Below are positions 7,356-16,098 of a stretch of DNA of 64,000 nt, piece after piece (position 1 is the stretch's first letter; every line of letters starts with the position of its first letter). The notes under the pieces are model-generated. The model had not been told where the DNA came from, ran no database searches, and worked only from the letters and a program-made list of their open reading frames with translations. The stretch spans positions 1 to 64,000 of the forward strand of contig UQVZ01000021.1 in assembly GCA_900544675.1 (NCBI GenBank), read 5' to 3'. Position numbers and translations under genes: made by a program. Source of the DNA: an uncultured Bacteroides sp. (lineage in GTDB: Bacteria > Bacteroidota > Bacteroidia > Bacteroidales > Bacteroidaceae).

Positions 7356-8189
7356 TTAGCGGATACCGGGTTGCGTCTTGCTGCGCCGAAGGATAAAGTA
7401 AAGACCAAGAACAATAAAAGGGATACTGAGTATTTGTCCCATGTCGATGGGCAGGCTGTTTTCAAAATCCACTTGTCGCTCTTTGAGAAACTCGATGAAG
7501 AAGCGGAATGTGAAAATCAGCGTAATGCAAAGACCGAAATAAAATCCTTTCCGATAGTTGTCTTTCTTTCGGCGGGCTATTCCTATTATAATCAAGAAGA
7601 ATGCGAAATAAGCAAGCGCTTCGTAGAGTTGTGCCGGATGACGGGGCTGGTTGTCTACCTGGTCGAAAATGAATGCCCAAGGGACAGTTGCAGGCATTCC
7701 GATGATTTCGGAATTCATCAGGTTGGCAAGCCGGATGAAACCGGCAGCTAACGGTGCGGCGATGCCCAACATATCAAGAATGTCGAGGTAATGAATCTTT
7801 GTCTTCCGGCAAAACAGGTAAAGAGCTATGATTAAGCCTAATGTGCCTCCGTGGCTGGCAAGTCCGGCATATCCGGTAAAAATCCAGCCGCCATCGGGTA
7901 GAATCCGGATTGGAAGAATGATTTCCAAAGGGTGTGAGAGGAAATAGGCAGGGTCGTAAAACAGGCAATGCCCTAAGCGTGCTCCTACAAAAATGCCTAC
8001 CATGCAATAAACGAATAAGGTTTGATAGGTATTGATTGGCAGATGTCTTTGCCGGTAGAGCTTGTAGACTACCTGACAACCGGCAAGAAGGGCTATCATC
8101 CAAAACACACTGTACCATCTTAATCCGAAATTCCCGATATGGAAGATAACAGGGTCTGGATTCCAATGAATATAGAGTAAATCAATCAT
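7356..8189 (-). CDS. lgt: Prolipoprotein diacylglyceryl transferase
   Basis: Lgt moves a diacylglyceryl group from phosphatidylglycerol to the lipobox cysteine of prolipoproteins at the inner membrane, the first step of lipoprotein maturation. The protein has about seven membrane helices. The signature region reads GFIRLANLMNSEIIG, with the GARLGHCLFYDP stretch upstream and HPAQLYEAL near the C terminus. The start is set at the ATG giving MIDLLYIHWNPD (277 residues); the frame extends 13 codons further but that part is not conserved-looking. A TATATTTG -7 box lies at 8223-8216. Confidence 0.95.
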   Translation of the reverse strand: MIDLLYIHWNPDPVIFHIGNFGLRWYSVFWMIALLAGCQVVYKLYRQRHLPINTYQTLFVYCMVGIFVGARLGHCLFYDPAYFLSHPLEIILPIRILPDGGWIFTGYAGLASHGGTLGLIIALYLFCRKTKIHYLDILDMLGIAAPLAAGFIRLANLMNSEIIGMPATVPWAFIFDQVDNQPRHPAQLYEALAYFAFFLIIIGIARRKKDNYRKGFYFGLCITLIFTFRFFIEFLKERQVDFENSLPIDMGQILSIPFIVLGLYFILRRSKTQPGIR

Positions 8190-8276
8190 TTTCGGGCATT
8201 CTTTAGTTCGGGAGGCAAATATAAACAAAATAATGTCATAACGCCCACCACAGATATATAAAAATATAGACTTTGC

Positions 8277-8307
8277 TTGGCTGAATACGGTAAAAACAGT
8301 ACCTTTG
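8277..8307 (+). promoter_or_regulatory. Promoter of the Fic gene
   Basis: TTGG (8277-8280) lies about 20 bases before TACCTTTG (8300-8307). The -7 box overlaps a possible TTG start at 8305, so translation must begin downstream, at the ATG at 8326. Confidence 0.65.
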
Positions 8308-8325
8308 AATAAAATACAGCAATCA

Positions 8326-9135
8326 ATGCAGCAAGGTATATGGCAAGAGATAGAAACACTGTACCAAACGTTTACGAAACTCGGTATCAGCGAAGCGGTG
8401 GACTATGAGAAGTACTACCTCTATTCTCTTATTGCCCATTCTACGGCGATTGAGGGGTCTACACTCACCGAAGCGGAGGCACAAATGCTTTTCGATGAGG
8501 GGCTGACAGCTAAAGGGAAGCCGTTGGTATATCATTTGATGAATGAGGACTTAAAGAAGGCATACGAACTAGCTAAAGAGGAAGCTAAATGTAAAGAGCT
8601 AATTACACCGGCATTTTTACAAAGATTGAATGCAACGTTGATGCGTACTACAGGCAGTGTACATAGTGTGATGGGTGGTACTTTTGATTCATCGAAAGGC
8701 GAGTTTCGTTTGTGTGGTGTTACGGTCGGTATCGGTGGACAATCTTATATGAGTTATCAGAAAGTCCCTGTCAAGGTAGAGGAACTTTGCGCGGTATTGC
8801 AGGAAAAGCAAAAGACTGTAGGGACATTTCGAGAACAATACGAGTTAAGTTTTAATGCCCATCTTAACTTGGTGACCATTCATCCGTGGGTGGACGGCAA
8901 CGGCAGAACGGCTCGATTACTGATGAACTACATTCAGTTCTGTTACAACCTCTTTCCGACCAAGATATTCAAAGAAGACAGGGAAGAATATATCCTTTCC
9001 TTGCGCCAATGTCAGGATGAAGAAACCAATCTGCCATTTTTGAGCTTTATGGCAGGGCAGTTGAAGAAATCGCTCTCTTTAGAAATTGAACGGTTTAAAG
9101 CTTCGCAAAAGAAGATTTTTAGCTTTATGTTTTAG
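8326..9135 (+). CDS. Fic-domain protein, class II (N-terminal inhibitory helix)
   Basis: Fic enzymes mostly transfer AMP from ATP to hydroxyl side chains of target proteins. The catalytic loop HPWVDGNGRTARLLMN has its histidine at residue 186. The helix near the N terminus carries STAIEG (Ser39 to Gly44), which fits the inhibitory [S/T]xxxE[G/N] motif of class II Fic proteins, so the enzyme is probably self-inhibited. The protein is 269 residues from the ATG at 8326. No separate antitoxin gene is next to it, as expected for class II. The target is unknown. Confidence 0.9.
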   Translation: MQQGIWQEIETLYQTFTKLGISEAVDYEKYYLYSLIAHSTAIEGSTLTEAEAQMLFDEGLTAKGKPLVYHLMNEDLKKAYELAKEEAKCKELITPAFLQRLNATLMRTTGSVHSVMGGTFDSSKGEFRLCGVTVGIGGQSYMSYQKVPVKVEELCAVLQEKQKTVGTFREQYELSFNAHLNLVTIHPWVDGNGRTARLLMNYIQFCYNLFPTKIFKEDREEYILSLRQCQDEETNLPFLSFMAGQLKKSLSLEIERFKASQKKIFSFMF

Positions 9136-9335
9136 CTTTTCAATATTTAGACCATTCTACAAATCCATAGTGAATGTGAAACTTTTTTAAGTTAAAGCGA
9201 CATGCTGTCTTATGGTTGAATTGATGCCGATGCAGGAGAATGTATCGGGCTAAAGATAAAAACACAGTCTTTCTAGGAGGATGTATCGTTTATTTCCGTA
9301 TTTTTGATGGCGGAATGAAAAACGGAAGCAATGTT

Positions 9336-10295
9336 ATGAGCGGCAAGCGTATCGGGGAAATCGATTACTTGAAGAGCGTGTGCATCTTGTTGATGGTCGC
9401 CTTCCATCTGGTGTTCTTCAGCGAGAAATATCCGCTGGTGAAGCAATGGGTATATACGTTCCACATGCCTGCCTTCCTGATTATCTCGGGCTATCTGATG
9501 CGGGTAGAGAAGCGACCGGCTGACTTCCTGCGCGCGATGGGATGGATTTTCGTCCCTTATGCGGTGATGGAGACGGGGTATGTGCTGATGTCGGCGGTGC
9601 TTCCGGTGCGCGAGAAGGTGGACAGCCTGAGTATAGGGTTGGTGCTGGACAAGCTTTTCCTTCACCCGATGGGGCCTTATTGGTACCTGCACACCTATTT
9701 ATTATGCGGGCTGATGTATTATGGCGTGTTCCGCTGGATGAAAAAGGCGGGACCGGTATCGCGGTTGGTGGTGTTGGGAACGGTATATGCCTTTCTGGCA
9801 GAGGTGTGTCAGGTGGTGTCACTTCCCAATGCGATGTACTTTCTGGCAGGAGTGGCGTTGCGCCGCAGCGGAACGGGGTTCACTTCCTTCTTCTGTCCTT
9901 CGGTATGGGCTTTGCTTCCGCTGGTGTGGCTGAGCGCAGATACAGCCAATCTGGACCGCTTTACGCCGGGCGGCGTGGCTATCGTTTATCTGGTGATGAG
10001 CGTGTTGCTGAGCCTTTACCGGGTGTTGCCCGAACGAGTGAAACGGTTTTCGGACTATCTCGGAGCGCATACATTGGTGTTGCTGGTCTTTTCTCCGGTA
10101 TTCACCATGCTGTCGAAAGCTTTGGTGCCTTTCCTGGCATTCGACCCGACGGGGCTTTGTTTCCTGTTCGTGGCGGTATGTCTCACGGTCGCAGGCTCGT
10201 TCGGTATGGCGTGGTGCATCGACCGTTTGCACCTGTCGCCTTACTTTTGGGGGAGAGAACGGATGCTCCGTCCTTTCCGTGAGGTGACAAATTGA
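9336..10295 (+). CDS. Acyltransferase family 3 membrane protein
   Basis: The protein has about ten membrane helices and opens with RIGEIDYLKSVCILLMVAFHL, the start of acyltransferase-3 proteins, whose catalytic His lies in the first helix. FHMPAFLIISGYLM follows, also typical. Such proteins acetylate or succinylate surface sugars, but no glycan operon flanks it, so the acceptor is unknown. ATG codons at 9315 and 9336 are both possible; a TATTTTTG box at 9299-9306 favours the later one (319 residues). GC content is visibly higher than in neighbouring genes. Confidence 0.8.
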   Translation: MSGKRIGEIDYLKSVCILLMVAFHLVFFSEKYPLVKQWVYTFHMPAFLIISGYLMRVEKRPADFLRAMGWIFVPYAVMETGYVLMSAVLPVREKVDSLSIGLVLDKLFLHPMGPYWYLHTYLLCGLMYYGVFRWMKKAGPVSRLVVLGTVYAFLAEVCQVVSLPNAMYFLAGVALRRSGTGFTSFFCPSVWALLPLVWLSADTANLDRFTPGGVAIVYLVMSVLLSLYRVLPERVKRFSDYLGAHTLVLLVFSPVFTMLSKALVPFLAFDPTGLCFLFVAVCLTVAGSFGMAWCIDRLHLSPYFWGRERMLRPFREVTN

Positions 10296-10382
10296 CATAC
10301 CTTTCGCTTTGGCACTCCTTTTGTGAGTAAACCGGTAGATTGATTTAATCGGAATTAGTAACTTAATAAAGACATTACGACT

Positions 10383-10868
10383 ATGATTTCAGAAAAATTA
10401 CAAGACGCGATGAACGAACAGATCACAGCGGAAATGTGGTCTTCTAACCTGTATCTTTCCATGTCTTTCTATTTGCAGAAAGAAGGTTTCGACGGTTTTG
10501 CTCACTGGATGCGCAAACAGTCGCAGGAAGAATTGCAACACGCATACGACCTGGCCGACTACATTGCCAAACGTGGCGGTGCCGCTAAGGTAGACAAAAT
10601 CGATGTTGTTCCGCAAGGCTGGGGCAGCGTATTGGAAGTGTTCGAACACGTTTACAATCACGAATGCCACGTATCTGAGCTGATTGACAACCTGGTCAAT
10701 GTGGCTTCGGGCGAAAAAGACAAAGCTTCGCAAGACTTCTTGTGGGGATATGTCCGCGAACAGGTAGAAGAAGAAGCTACGGCTCAGGGCATCGTCGACA
10801 AGCTGAAGAAATGCAATGATTATGCCGGCATCTTGTATCTGAACGATAAATTGGGTGCACGCGAATAA
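10383..10868 (+). CDS. ftnA: Bacterial non-haem ferritin
   Basis: The 161-residue protein is a four-helix ferritin subunit; 24 such subunits form a shell that oxidises Fe(II) and stores it as mineral. The ferroxidase-centre residues Glu17, Glu49 and His52 (EELQHA) are visible, and EQVEEEATAQ supplies the later centre residues. It is closest in length and pattern to the bacterial FtnA type of anaerobes. It is transcribed alone, with a strong structured terminator after it. Confidence 0.93.
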   Translation: MISEKLQDAMNEQITAEMWSSNLYLSMSFYLQKEGFDGFAHWMRKQSQEELQHAYDLADYIAKRGGAAKVDKIDVVPQGWGSVLEVFEHVYNHECHVSELIDNLVNVASGEKDKASQDFLWGYVREQVEEEATAQGIVDKLKKCNDYAGILYLNDKLGARE

Positions 10869-10880
10869 CTTGACTTTCGG

Positions 10881-10961
10881 ACGCAGGTTAACACGGATGA
10901 GGCAGGGAAAGCGGTTCGGATGTTCCGCTTCTGCCGGGCGACGGTGTTAATCTGCGTTTTC
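10881..10961 (+). terminator. Nested hairpin terminator after ferritin
   Basis: An outer stem, 10881-10896 with 10942-10957 (one mismatch), encloses AAGCGG/CCGCTT and GGCAG/CTGCC inner stems, followed by TTTTCTTGTTTT. The outer arm reuses the dispersed AATCTGCGTT word. Confidence 0.65.
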
Positions 10962-10996
10962 TTGTTTTATTCGCAGGGCTTTTTGAGAGAACAAAC

Positions 10997-11686
10997 ATGA
11001 GCAGGGACTTATTCTTGCGGATGTGGAACTGGTGTTGCCGTTTCCGGCATCGGTGCGGGTACGGAGTGCATTCGCCTTCCGACTTTTTCCTGATTACTTC
11101 GGTGATTTACGAGAAAATGCCCTATTATGTTTTCCCGTTGCTTCACTACGAGCGTGAGGACAAGCCGGACACATTGCCCCATTACCGTGAAAAGACCGAC
11201 CGGCTGCTTTTCAGGCTGGTCAATTACCTGCAGCCGGCTTCGATGCTGGAAATCGGTACGGGGAGCGGAATGGACACGCGCTACATGGCAGAGGCGAAGC
11301 GTGTGCCTTTGGTTACGCTGGACGAGGCGGGAAAGGATAACGCCACGGTGGCACATACGCTTTCTTCGTATGCGCAGGTCGATTACCGGACGGGCGATGT
11401 CCTTCGGCTGCTGGACGAGGCATTGGCGTCGGGCAGATGTCCGGATGTAGTCCATATCGGGCATACACCTTATTATATAGAGGCGTTCGAGCGTTTGCTT
11501 CCGCGGGTGACGGAGCGTACGTGCATCATTGTGGGCACTCCATACGCCACACGTGCGAAAAAGCGGTGGTGGAAAAGCGTGATAGCCGATCCGCTTACAG
11601 GCGTTACGTTCGATTTGTATGATATCGGGCTGGTCTTTTTCGACAAGAAGCGGGTGAAAGAGCATCGCATCGTCAATTTCCTTTAA
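10997..11686 (+). CDS. Class I SAM-dependent methyltransferase-like protein
   Basis: The 229-residue protein carries a Rossmann-fold SAM-binding loop, MLEIGTGSGMDTRY, around residues 82-95. An acidic residue follows at the end of the next strand (VTLDEAGKD). The N-terminal 80 residues (CGYGVHSPSDFFLITSVIYEK) are a conserved extension seen in Bacteroidales homologues. The substrate is not evident. Its stop lies 16 bases before the cobalamin adenosyltransferase gene, so the two are probably one transcript. Confidence 0.75.
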   Translation: MSRDLFLRMWNWCCRFRHRCGYGVHSPSDFFLITSVIYEKMPYYVFPLLHYEREDKPDTLPHYREKTDRLLFRLVNYLQPASMLEIGTGSGMDTRYMAEAKRVPLVTLDEAGKDNATVAHTLSSYAQVDYRTGDVLRLLDEALASGRCPDVVHIGHTPYYIEAFERLLPRVTERTCIIVGTPYATRAKKRWWKSVIADPLTGVTFDLYDIGLVFFDKKRVKEHRIVNFL

Positions 11687-11702
11687 CTTAACAGAAAATG
11701 CT

Positions 11703-12275
11703 ATGAAGAAAAGTATGATATACACACGTACGGGCGATGACGGAACCACTTCGCTGATAGGAGGCGTGCGTGTACCGAAGACACATATCCGCCTTGAAGC
11801 ATACGGGACGGTGGACGAGCTCAATGCGCAGATAGGTTATCTGATTTCCCTGATGGATGACGGGGAAGACAAATCCCTGTTGCGGTTCGTACAGCACAAG
11901 CTTTTTGCCTTAGGCGGTTATCTGGCTACCGATACGTCGCAAACCGGTTTGCAGGCAGCTTGCCAGATATCGGACGAGAATGTGGCTCGTCTGGAAGAAG
12001 CTATTGATGCAGCAGATGCTTCCTTGCCTCCTGTGCAGGCTTTTATCTTGCCGGGAGGGGCAGTGGCAGCCTCGGTTTGTCACGTATGCCGGACGGTCTG
12101 CCGGCGTGCAGAGCGTTGCATCCTGGCGTTGGAAGCATCCGATGAGCATTATGAAATAGCGCGAAATGTGAAACAGTTTGTCAACCGTTTATCAGATTAT
12201 TTGTTTGTTCTATCGCGAAAGTTAAATCAGTTAACACATTGTGACGAAATTTATTGGGATAAGAGTTGCAAATGA
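11703..12275 (+). CDS. Cob(I)yrinic acid a,c-diamide adenosyltransferase, PduO type
   Basis: This enzyme adds the 5'-deoxyadenosyl group of ATP to cobalt(I) corrinoids, forming the coenzyme B12 type needed by, for example, methylmalonyl-CoA mutase. The ATP-binding start TRTGDDGTTSLIGG, the RLEAYGTVDELNAQIG helix, CRRAER and FVNRLSDYLFVLSR are all PduO-family landmarks. Length (190 residues) is normal. No other cobalamin genes lie nearby. Confidence 0.94.
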   Translation: MKKSMIYTRTGDDGTTSLIGGVRVPKTHIRLEAYGTVDELNAQIGYLISLMDDGEDKSLLRFVQHKLFALGGYLATDTSQTGLQAACQISDENVARLEEAIDAADASLPPVQAFILPGGAVAASVCHVCRTVCRRAERCILALEASDEHYEIARNVKQFVNRLSDYLFVLSRKLNQLTHCDEIYWDKSCK

Positions 12276-12295
12276 GATAATTTGTTATACTTTTG
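12265..12295 (+). promoter_or_regulatory. Promoter of the DUF2795 gene
   Basis: GTTG (12265-12268) and TACTTTTG (12288-12295) are separated by 19 bases. It overlaps the stop codon of the adenosyltransferase gene. Confidence 0.75.
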
Positions 12296-12338
12296 TGCCT
12301 CGATAATGTGAATGTAAAATTTAATAAATTTAGATACT

Positions 12339-12560
12339 ATGTATTGGACATTGGAATTGGCCTCAAAGCTGGAAGACGCGCCGTGGCCCGCTACAAAAGA
12401 TGAGCTGATCGATTACGCCATGCGTTCGGGAGCTCCTATGGAAGTCATCGAGAATTTACAGGAAATGGAAGATGAGGGTGAAATCTACGAAAGCATCGAA
12501 GATATCTGGCCCGACTATCCCAGTAAAGAAGATTTCTTCTTCAACGAGGACGAATATTAA
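12339..12560 (+). CDS. DUF2795-domain protein
   Basis: A 73-residue acidic protein of a type very common in Bacteroidales. The pattern AxxLEDAPWPATKDELIDYAMRSGAP followed by VIENLQEMEDEGEIYESIEDIWPDYP matches the DUF2795 fold family. No function is known. It has its own promoter and a terminator just after the stop. Confidence 0.88.
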   Translation: MYWTLELASKLEDAPWPATKDELIDYAMRSGAPMEVIENLQEMEDEGEIYESIEDIWPDYPSKEDFFFNEDEY

Positions 12561-12591
12561 TAGCCCTTATGTAGGTTAAATAGTTAAATGT

Positions 12592-12628
12592 CGACGCGAT
12601 GAACAAAGATAATTTGTTCGTCGCGTTG
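12592..12628 (+). terminator. Terminator after the DUF2795 gene
   Basis: A 16-bp stem with two mismatches (12592-12607 with 12613-12628) is followed by GTGTTTTATG. Confidence 0.65.
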
Positions 12629-12742
12629 GTGTTTTATGGGGTGGAATAGGGTAAGTTTTGTATGAATTTCCTTATATTCGCAAAAGGGATAATTTAAAAT
12701 CGTTGGGTTAACCATTATTTGACTTTGGAAACTGGAATAATT

Positions 12743-14215
12743 ATGGAATTAGATATTAAATCATTGATCGGTGAAGCGACAGCCTATGACAAGAAACAGA
12801 TGCTGGAAGTGAAGCGACCTAAAAGTTGGCTCAAAAGTGTCTCTGCCTTTGCCAATGGTGAGGGTGGGATACTGGTCTTTGGTATCAGTGATGAAGATGA
12901 GCTTGTGGGGCTTTCTGATGCAAAAGGAGATTCAGAGAGAATCAGTGAGGAGATAAAGAGTAAGCTTGACCCTGTTCCGACAGTCAAACTTGAATTCAAG
13001 GAAACAGACGGGAAGATGCTTGTGCTGTTGCATATATATCCAGGACAGGAGACGCCATATTATTATATCGGTGATAAACAGCGTCTTGCTTTCGTTCGTG
13101 TCGGTAACGAGTCTGTTGTTGCAGATCGGATTCAATTGAAAAATCTTGTCCTGAAAGGCGCCGGCAGAACTTATGACAGCCTGCCTTCCAATTACAGATT
13201 TGTGGATATGGCATTTTCAAAACTCAGATCCGTCCATTACAAACGGCTGCAGCGTTCGTTTGATGACAGCGAATTCGTATCATGGGGTATTGTAGATGAA
13301 AACGGTAATCTAACAAATGCCGGAGCGTTGTTGGCTGATGAATCCCCTATAAGACAGTCTCGTATTTTCTGCACACGGTGGAATGGTCTGGATATGACCA
13401 GTGGTTTGGGAGAAGCGATAGACGATGTTGAATTGGAAGGTTGTGTGATTGCCCAGTTGCAGGATGCCGTGTCTTTTGTGAGAAATAACTCTCATAAAAA
13501 ATGGTGGAAAGAGAATGACTATCGTAAGGAACTGCCAGATTATCCCGAACGTGCGGTGACGGAGGCGATTGCAAATGCAATCATCCATCGTGATTACTTG
13601 CAGATGGGAAGTGAGATACATATTGACATGTATGATGACAGGCTGGAAATATATTCTCCTGGAGGAATGATGGACGGCAGGCTTATCCAGCAGTTGAATC
13701 CGCTTACTGTGCCATCCAAAAGAAGGAATCCGTTATTGGCTGATTTCTTCAGCCGACTTGGACTTATGGAACGGAGAGGCAGCGGAATGAAAAAGATAAT
13801 TGATTCCTATAAGAGGTTTGAGGGGTTGTCTAATTATCATATTCCTGAATTCCAGTCAAATACATCGGAGTTTCATGTGACATTATGGAATTTGAACTAT
13901 GGAAGTGATGGTGTAATGGATGAAAAAGAGTTCCTAAAAGCAGATAAAGGAACTGAGAAAGAGTTCCTAAAAGAGGATAATAAGTTCCGGAAAGAGTTCC
14001 TGAAAGCACAGCGGATGATTTACAAAATGATTTCCTCAAATCCGAGAATCACAATTGCCGAAATGGCTGTGAACATAGGTGTTTCTGACCGACAGGTGCG
14101 TAAATATCTCAAGAGAATGACAGATATGAAGTTCATTGCCAGAGAAGGAGGCCGGAAGAATGGAACGTGGAGAATAATAGACGGTGATTACGAAGATTTC
14201 TTTGAAAGAATCTGA
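12743..14215 (+). CDS. AlbA_2 (Schlafen-like) DNA-binding and ATPase-fold regulator
   Basis: The 490-residue protein begins with an AlbA_2/Schlafen-type domain (EVKRPKSWLKSVSAFANGEGGILVFGISDEDELVGL). A GHKL-type ATPase region follows around residues 270-360 (ERAVTEAIANAIIHRDY, then DDRLEIYSPGGMMDG), and the C terminus is a winged helix (ITIAEMAVNIGVSDRQVRKYLKRM). This is the layout of the 'ATP-dependent DNA helicase RecG-like / HATPase_c_4' regulators. Between ATPase and winged helix are three 11-residue units each starting KEFLK (395, 406, 417). The start is the ATG at 12743; an upstream TTG at 12719 is in frame. Confidence 0.85.
   Translation: MELDIKSLIGEATAYDKKQMLEVKRPKSWLKSVSAFANGEGGILVFGISDEDELVGLSDAKGDSERISEEIKSKLDPVPTVKLEFKETDGKMLVLLHIYPGQETPYYYIGDKQRLAFVRVGNESVVADRIQLKNLVLKGAGRTYDSLPSNYRFVDMAFSKLRSVHYKRLQRSFDDSEFVSWGIVDENGNLTNAGALLADESPIRQSRIFCTRWNGLDMTSGLGEAIDDVELEGCVIAQLQDAVSFVRNNSHKKWWKENDYRKELPDYPERAVTEAIANAIIHRDYLQMGSEIHIDMYDDRLEIYSPGGMMDGRLIQQLNPLTVPSKRRNPLLADFFSRLGLMERRGSGMKKIIDSYKRFEGLSNYHIPEFQSNTSEFHVTLWNLNYGSDGVMDEKEFLKADKGTEKEFLKEDNKFRKEFLKAQRMIYKMISSNPRITIAEMAVNIGVSDRQVRKYLKRMTDMKFIAREGGRKNGTWRIIDGDYEDFFERI
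13925..14023 (+). repeat. Three 33-bp in-frame repeats
   Basis: Units starting AAAGAGTTCCT at 13925, 13958 and 13991 encode 11-residue repeats (KEFLK plus six variable residues). An 11-residue period fits a right-handed coiled-coil linker. Confidence 0.75.
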
Positions 14216-14587
14216 TTGAATGATATAGACAAGCTTACGAAAGAAGAGAGGCACCGTTGTATGTCAGCAATAGAAAAAAAATAAAAAATGCCGGTGGAAT
14301 GAACAAAGCTGTTTGTCCTGCCGGTATTTTTTTATTTTCAAATTATCAATGTTTAAATGATAAATAGATAGTGTCATGGACTTGATTTTTTCTCTTGTCG
14401 CATTCCCGATATATTGTTAAATAAAATCTTGAGCGCAAGTCTTTTAATAGATACAGATTCGTTACATTAATGCTATTTCGACCAATTTCCCAATTTAAGG
14501 GAAATGCCTCCCTTTAGATGTGATAGGAGGTGCCGTACCTTTGCCAATGAAAAATTTACTTAATTATTAACCTTAAAAGAGAATAGC
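14216..14587. other. Intergenic region before the porin-GH3 pair
   Basis: No gene is seen in these 372 bases. An imperfect hairpin at about 14292-14325 (two CCGG words plus GGA/ACAAA facing TTTGT/CC) is followed by TATTTTTTTATT and probably terminates the AlbA_2 gene. The rest is AT-rich and ends with the porin promoter. Confidence 0.5.
14513..14543 (+). promoter_or_regulatory. Promoter of the porin-GH3 operon
   Basis: TTTA (14513-14516) lies 19 bases before TACCTTTG (14536-14543); the -33 box has one mismatch to TTTG. The leader is about 40 nt. Confidence 0.7.
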
Positions 14588-16072
14588 ATGATGTGTAAAA
14601 AGATTTTGCTTCTAGGGTGTTTCAGTGTCGTTTTAGGTGTTGCACAAGCTCAGTTTGTGCCTCTTACACGAAATACCAATATTGCAAGGTCGGAGAATTT
14701 TCCGGTAAATGATGGTGGTATGTCTTATTATGTCAGAGCGTCTATGTATGGTTTCGGGCAAGATGGCGGAGAAACCGGAAGTGATAACTATGATTTTGCC
14801 AGCACCTTTGCAGAAGTCGGTGCCAGGGCAAATTACAAATGGGGGTTTGACGATGGTTATATCATCTTAGCTGCTGAAGGAAGACTTCGGTATGGACAGT
14901 ATTTTAACGGAAAGCTGAATAATGATGATTATCCTGGCATGGTCCTGAATACGAATGGCAGATATGAAACGACATTCGATCTTCGCGACTTATATGTTGG
15001 CTACCGGGGACGTAAGTGGGAAATTATTTTTGGAAATCAGAATATCCAGTGGGGACGCGGAATGGGCTCTAATCCGACTAACAATCTTTCTGCCAGCGAT
15101 ATGTTCTTTTTGTCTGCAGGTGCCGGAGATGGTAATATGTATAATCTCATGCTTTCAGCCGATTATCAAATAAATAAAGGACTTGACATTCAAGTTGTTG
15201 GAGTGCCACTTGTGCAAAGTTCAAAGATGCCCCTGCAACTATTTAATCTTGGTTCTTTGAACCTGACAGACCAACAAGTGCCTGAAGCTAAAATTAAAAA
15301 TGGTGCTATTGCAGCTCGGTTGAATCTTGCAGGTATGCAGTCCGGATTCTCCATTTCATATTTCAATGGATACGACCCTTTCACTACGCTTTTTGCAAAT
15401 ATGGACCAAGCAACCGAGGCGTCGGAAGCACATACAGTACTTTGTCGGAAACAAACCATTGGCGCAGACTTTAGTTATACTTTTCCCGGCAATCCGCGTG
15501 GCGGAAATTTTGTGCCTACGAATAGTTGGACTATTTTTGGCGAGTTTGGCTATAACATCTATAATAAGAAAGAAAAAGCTAAAGGGTATATCCCGCAAGA
15601 TAATTTGGCATTTAATTTGGGCGCGCGCAGGATTGTCAATATGCGCAACAATGTAGATATGTTTATGTTATCGGCTGCCTGGTATGGTAAATTTACTCCT
15701 AATCTTACAGACCTTAATAATGATGCCACTGATTTTGATGAAATGCTGTATGTTACGAATCAGACTTTGAGCCGTTTTTTTAATGGGCAGCAGAAAAAAT
15801 TGAATCATACTTTGATGTTTGTAGCTTCTCAATCGGCTATTCGCCGTAAGCTGAACTTTTCACTGATGTATTCTTTAGAACTGATGAAGCCGTTGGAGTT
15901 TATGAGTACAGAAGAGGGAGACCGAAACATGACGCTTAATGTGCAAGGCGTTTACAACATTTCTAATACATTGTCTCTGACTGCCGGCTATATGCGTATG
16001 TTTGGTGCTTCGTCACCAATGTATGGTCCTGTTATGGGCGGTGTTTTTGCAGAATTAAAAGCAAGATTTTAA
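14588..16072 (+). CDS. Outer-membrane beta-barrel porin-like protein
   Basis: The 494-residue protein has a signal peptide (cleavage near VAQAQF). Many amphipathic strands follow, with turns such as GRKWEIIFGNQNIQWGRGMG, and the C terminus ends in Phe (ELKARF). The pattern recalls large porins of the DUF1302/OprO kind, but I cannot assign a named family. The GH3 gene begins 26 bases after its stop, so I infer that it admits the oligosaccharide that enzyme cleaves. Confidence 0.7.
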   Translation: MMCKKILLLGCFSVVLGVAQAQFVPLTRNTNIARSENFPVNDGGMSYYVRASMYGFGQDGGETGSDNYDFASTFAEVGARANYKWGFDDGYIILAAEGRLRYGQYFNGKLNNDDYPGMVLNTNGRYETTFDLRDLYVGYRGRKWEIIFGNQNIQWGRGMGSNPTNNLSASDMFFLSAGAGDGNMYNLMLSADYQINKGLDIQVVGVPLVQSSKMPLQLFNLGSLNLTDQQVPEAKIKNGAIAARLNLAGMQSGFSISYFNGYDPFTTLFANMDQATEASEAHTVLCRKQTIGADFSYTFPGNPRGGNFVPTNSWTIFGEFGYNIYNKKEKAKGYIPQDNLAFNLGARRIVNMRNNVDMFMLSAAWYGKFTPNLTDLNNDATDFDEMLYVTNQTLSRFFNGQQKKLNHTLMFVASQSAIRRKLNFSLMYSLELMKPLEFMSTEEGDRNMTLNVQGVYNISNTLSLTAGYMRMFGASSPMYGPVMGGVFAELKARF

Positions 16073-16098
16073 TTTATCATTTATTTAAATAGGAATTT

